Positions 59,871-59,891 of a stretch of DNA of 59,891 bases are shown here, piece by piece. The stretch is from assembly GCA_947455485.1 (NCBI GenBank), contig CANGNV010000013.1, positions 1-59,891 of the forward strand. The letters run 5' to 3'. Position 1 is the stretch's first letter; the number at the start of each line of letters is the position of its first letter. A program made the position numbers and the translations under genes. The notes under the pieces were generated by a model, which was given only the letters and a program-made list of their open reading frames with translations, had not been told where the DNA came from and ran no database searches. This DNA is from Burkholderiaceae bacterium. Its GTDB lineage: Bacteria > Pseudomonadota > Gammaproteobacteria > Burkholderiales > Burkholderiaceae.

Positions 59871-59891
59871 GCGAACTCCATTACATAAACT

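Overview
The window looks like core chromosome of a free-living betaproteobacterium in the Burkholderiaceae, most like Polynucleobacter. This rests on protein character and on several gene orders I know from that group: recN-nadK / hrcA-hemH-grpE-dnaK-dnaJ, purM / perM-hda-HAD-pcnB-folK-panB, glnE / yhdP-nitrilase-tldD-aroG, and queA-tgt-yajC-secD-secF. Base composition is moderate and even. I see no rRNA, tRNA, CRISPR array, prophage, transposase or plasmid gene, and no intergenic stretch longer than about 215 bases.

Layout. 1-6.2 kb: the 3' end of groL, an oxalate/formate-type MFS carrier, a DUF4239 membrane protein, and the three-gene proton-translocating transhydrogenase pntAA-pntAB-pntB on the minus strand. 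6.2-10.8 kb: mnmA, a GST, purB and the Kdo transferase gene waaA. 10.8-16.3 kb: minus-strand queA-tgt-yajC-secD-secF (queuosine synthesis and Sec export). 16.4-19.3 kb: recG and ubiA. 19.3-24.9 kb: minus-strand glcD-glcE-glcF-yggS-proC, with touching or overlapping genes. 24.9-33.2 kb: a PduO-type cobalamin adenosyltransferase, then minus-strand yhdP-nitrilase-tldD and aroG. 33.3-38.7 kb: glnE, recN and nadK. 38.7-44.9 kb: the chaperone block hrcA-hemH-grpE-dnaK-dnaJ. 44.9-50.2 kb: minus-strand perM-hda-HAD phosphatase-pcnB-folK-panB. 50.2-55.5 kb: purM, miaA, a DedA protein, a SirB1-family protein and murJ. 55.6 kb to the end: rpsT, a DUF3579 protein, argF, argG, ppnP, a secreted DUF192 protein and a cold-shock protein.

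The clearest regulatory signal is heat shock. Both grpE and dnaK carry their own RpoH (sigma-32) promoter: the grpE one matches the consensus exactly, and both have a 13-base spacer. A perfect 10-bp hairpin without a U-tract lies between dnaK and dnaJ. Strong hairpin terminators follow groL, the MFS gene, pntB, the cobalamin adenosyltransferase gene, grpE, rpsT, ppnP and the cold-shock gene. Several convergent pairs (mnmA/GST, waaA/secF, ubiA/proC, glnE/recN, dnaJ/panB) end within 0-15 bases of each other with no visible terminator.

I did not find a convincing undescribed system; this is compact housekeeping DNA. The items most worth a second look are the heptanucleotide tandem array at the 3' end of aroG, the dnaK-dnaJ hairpin, the twin RpoH promoters, the apparent Lys-to-Gln change in the OxlT-type carrier, and the DUF4239 membrane protein between that carrier and the transhydrogenase operon.
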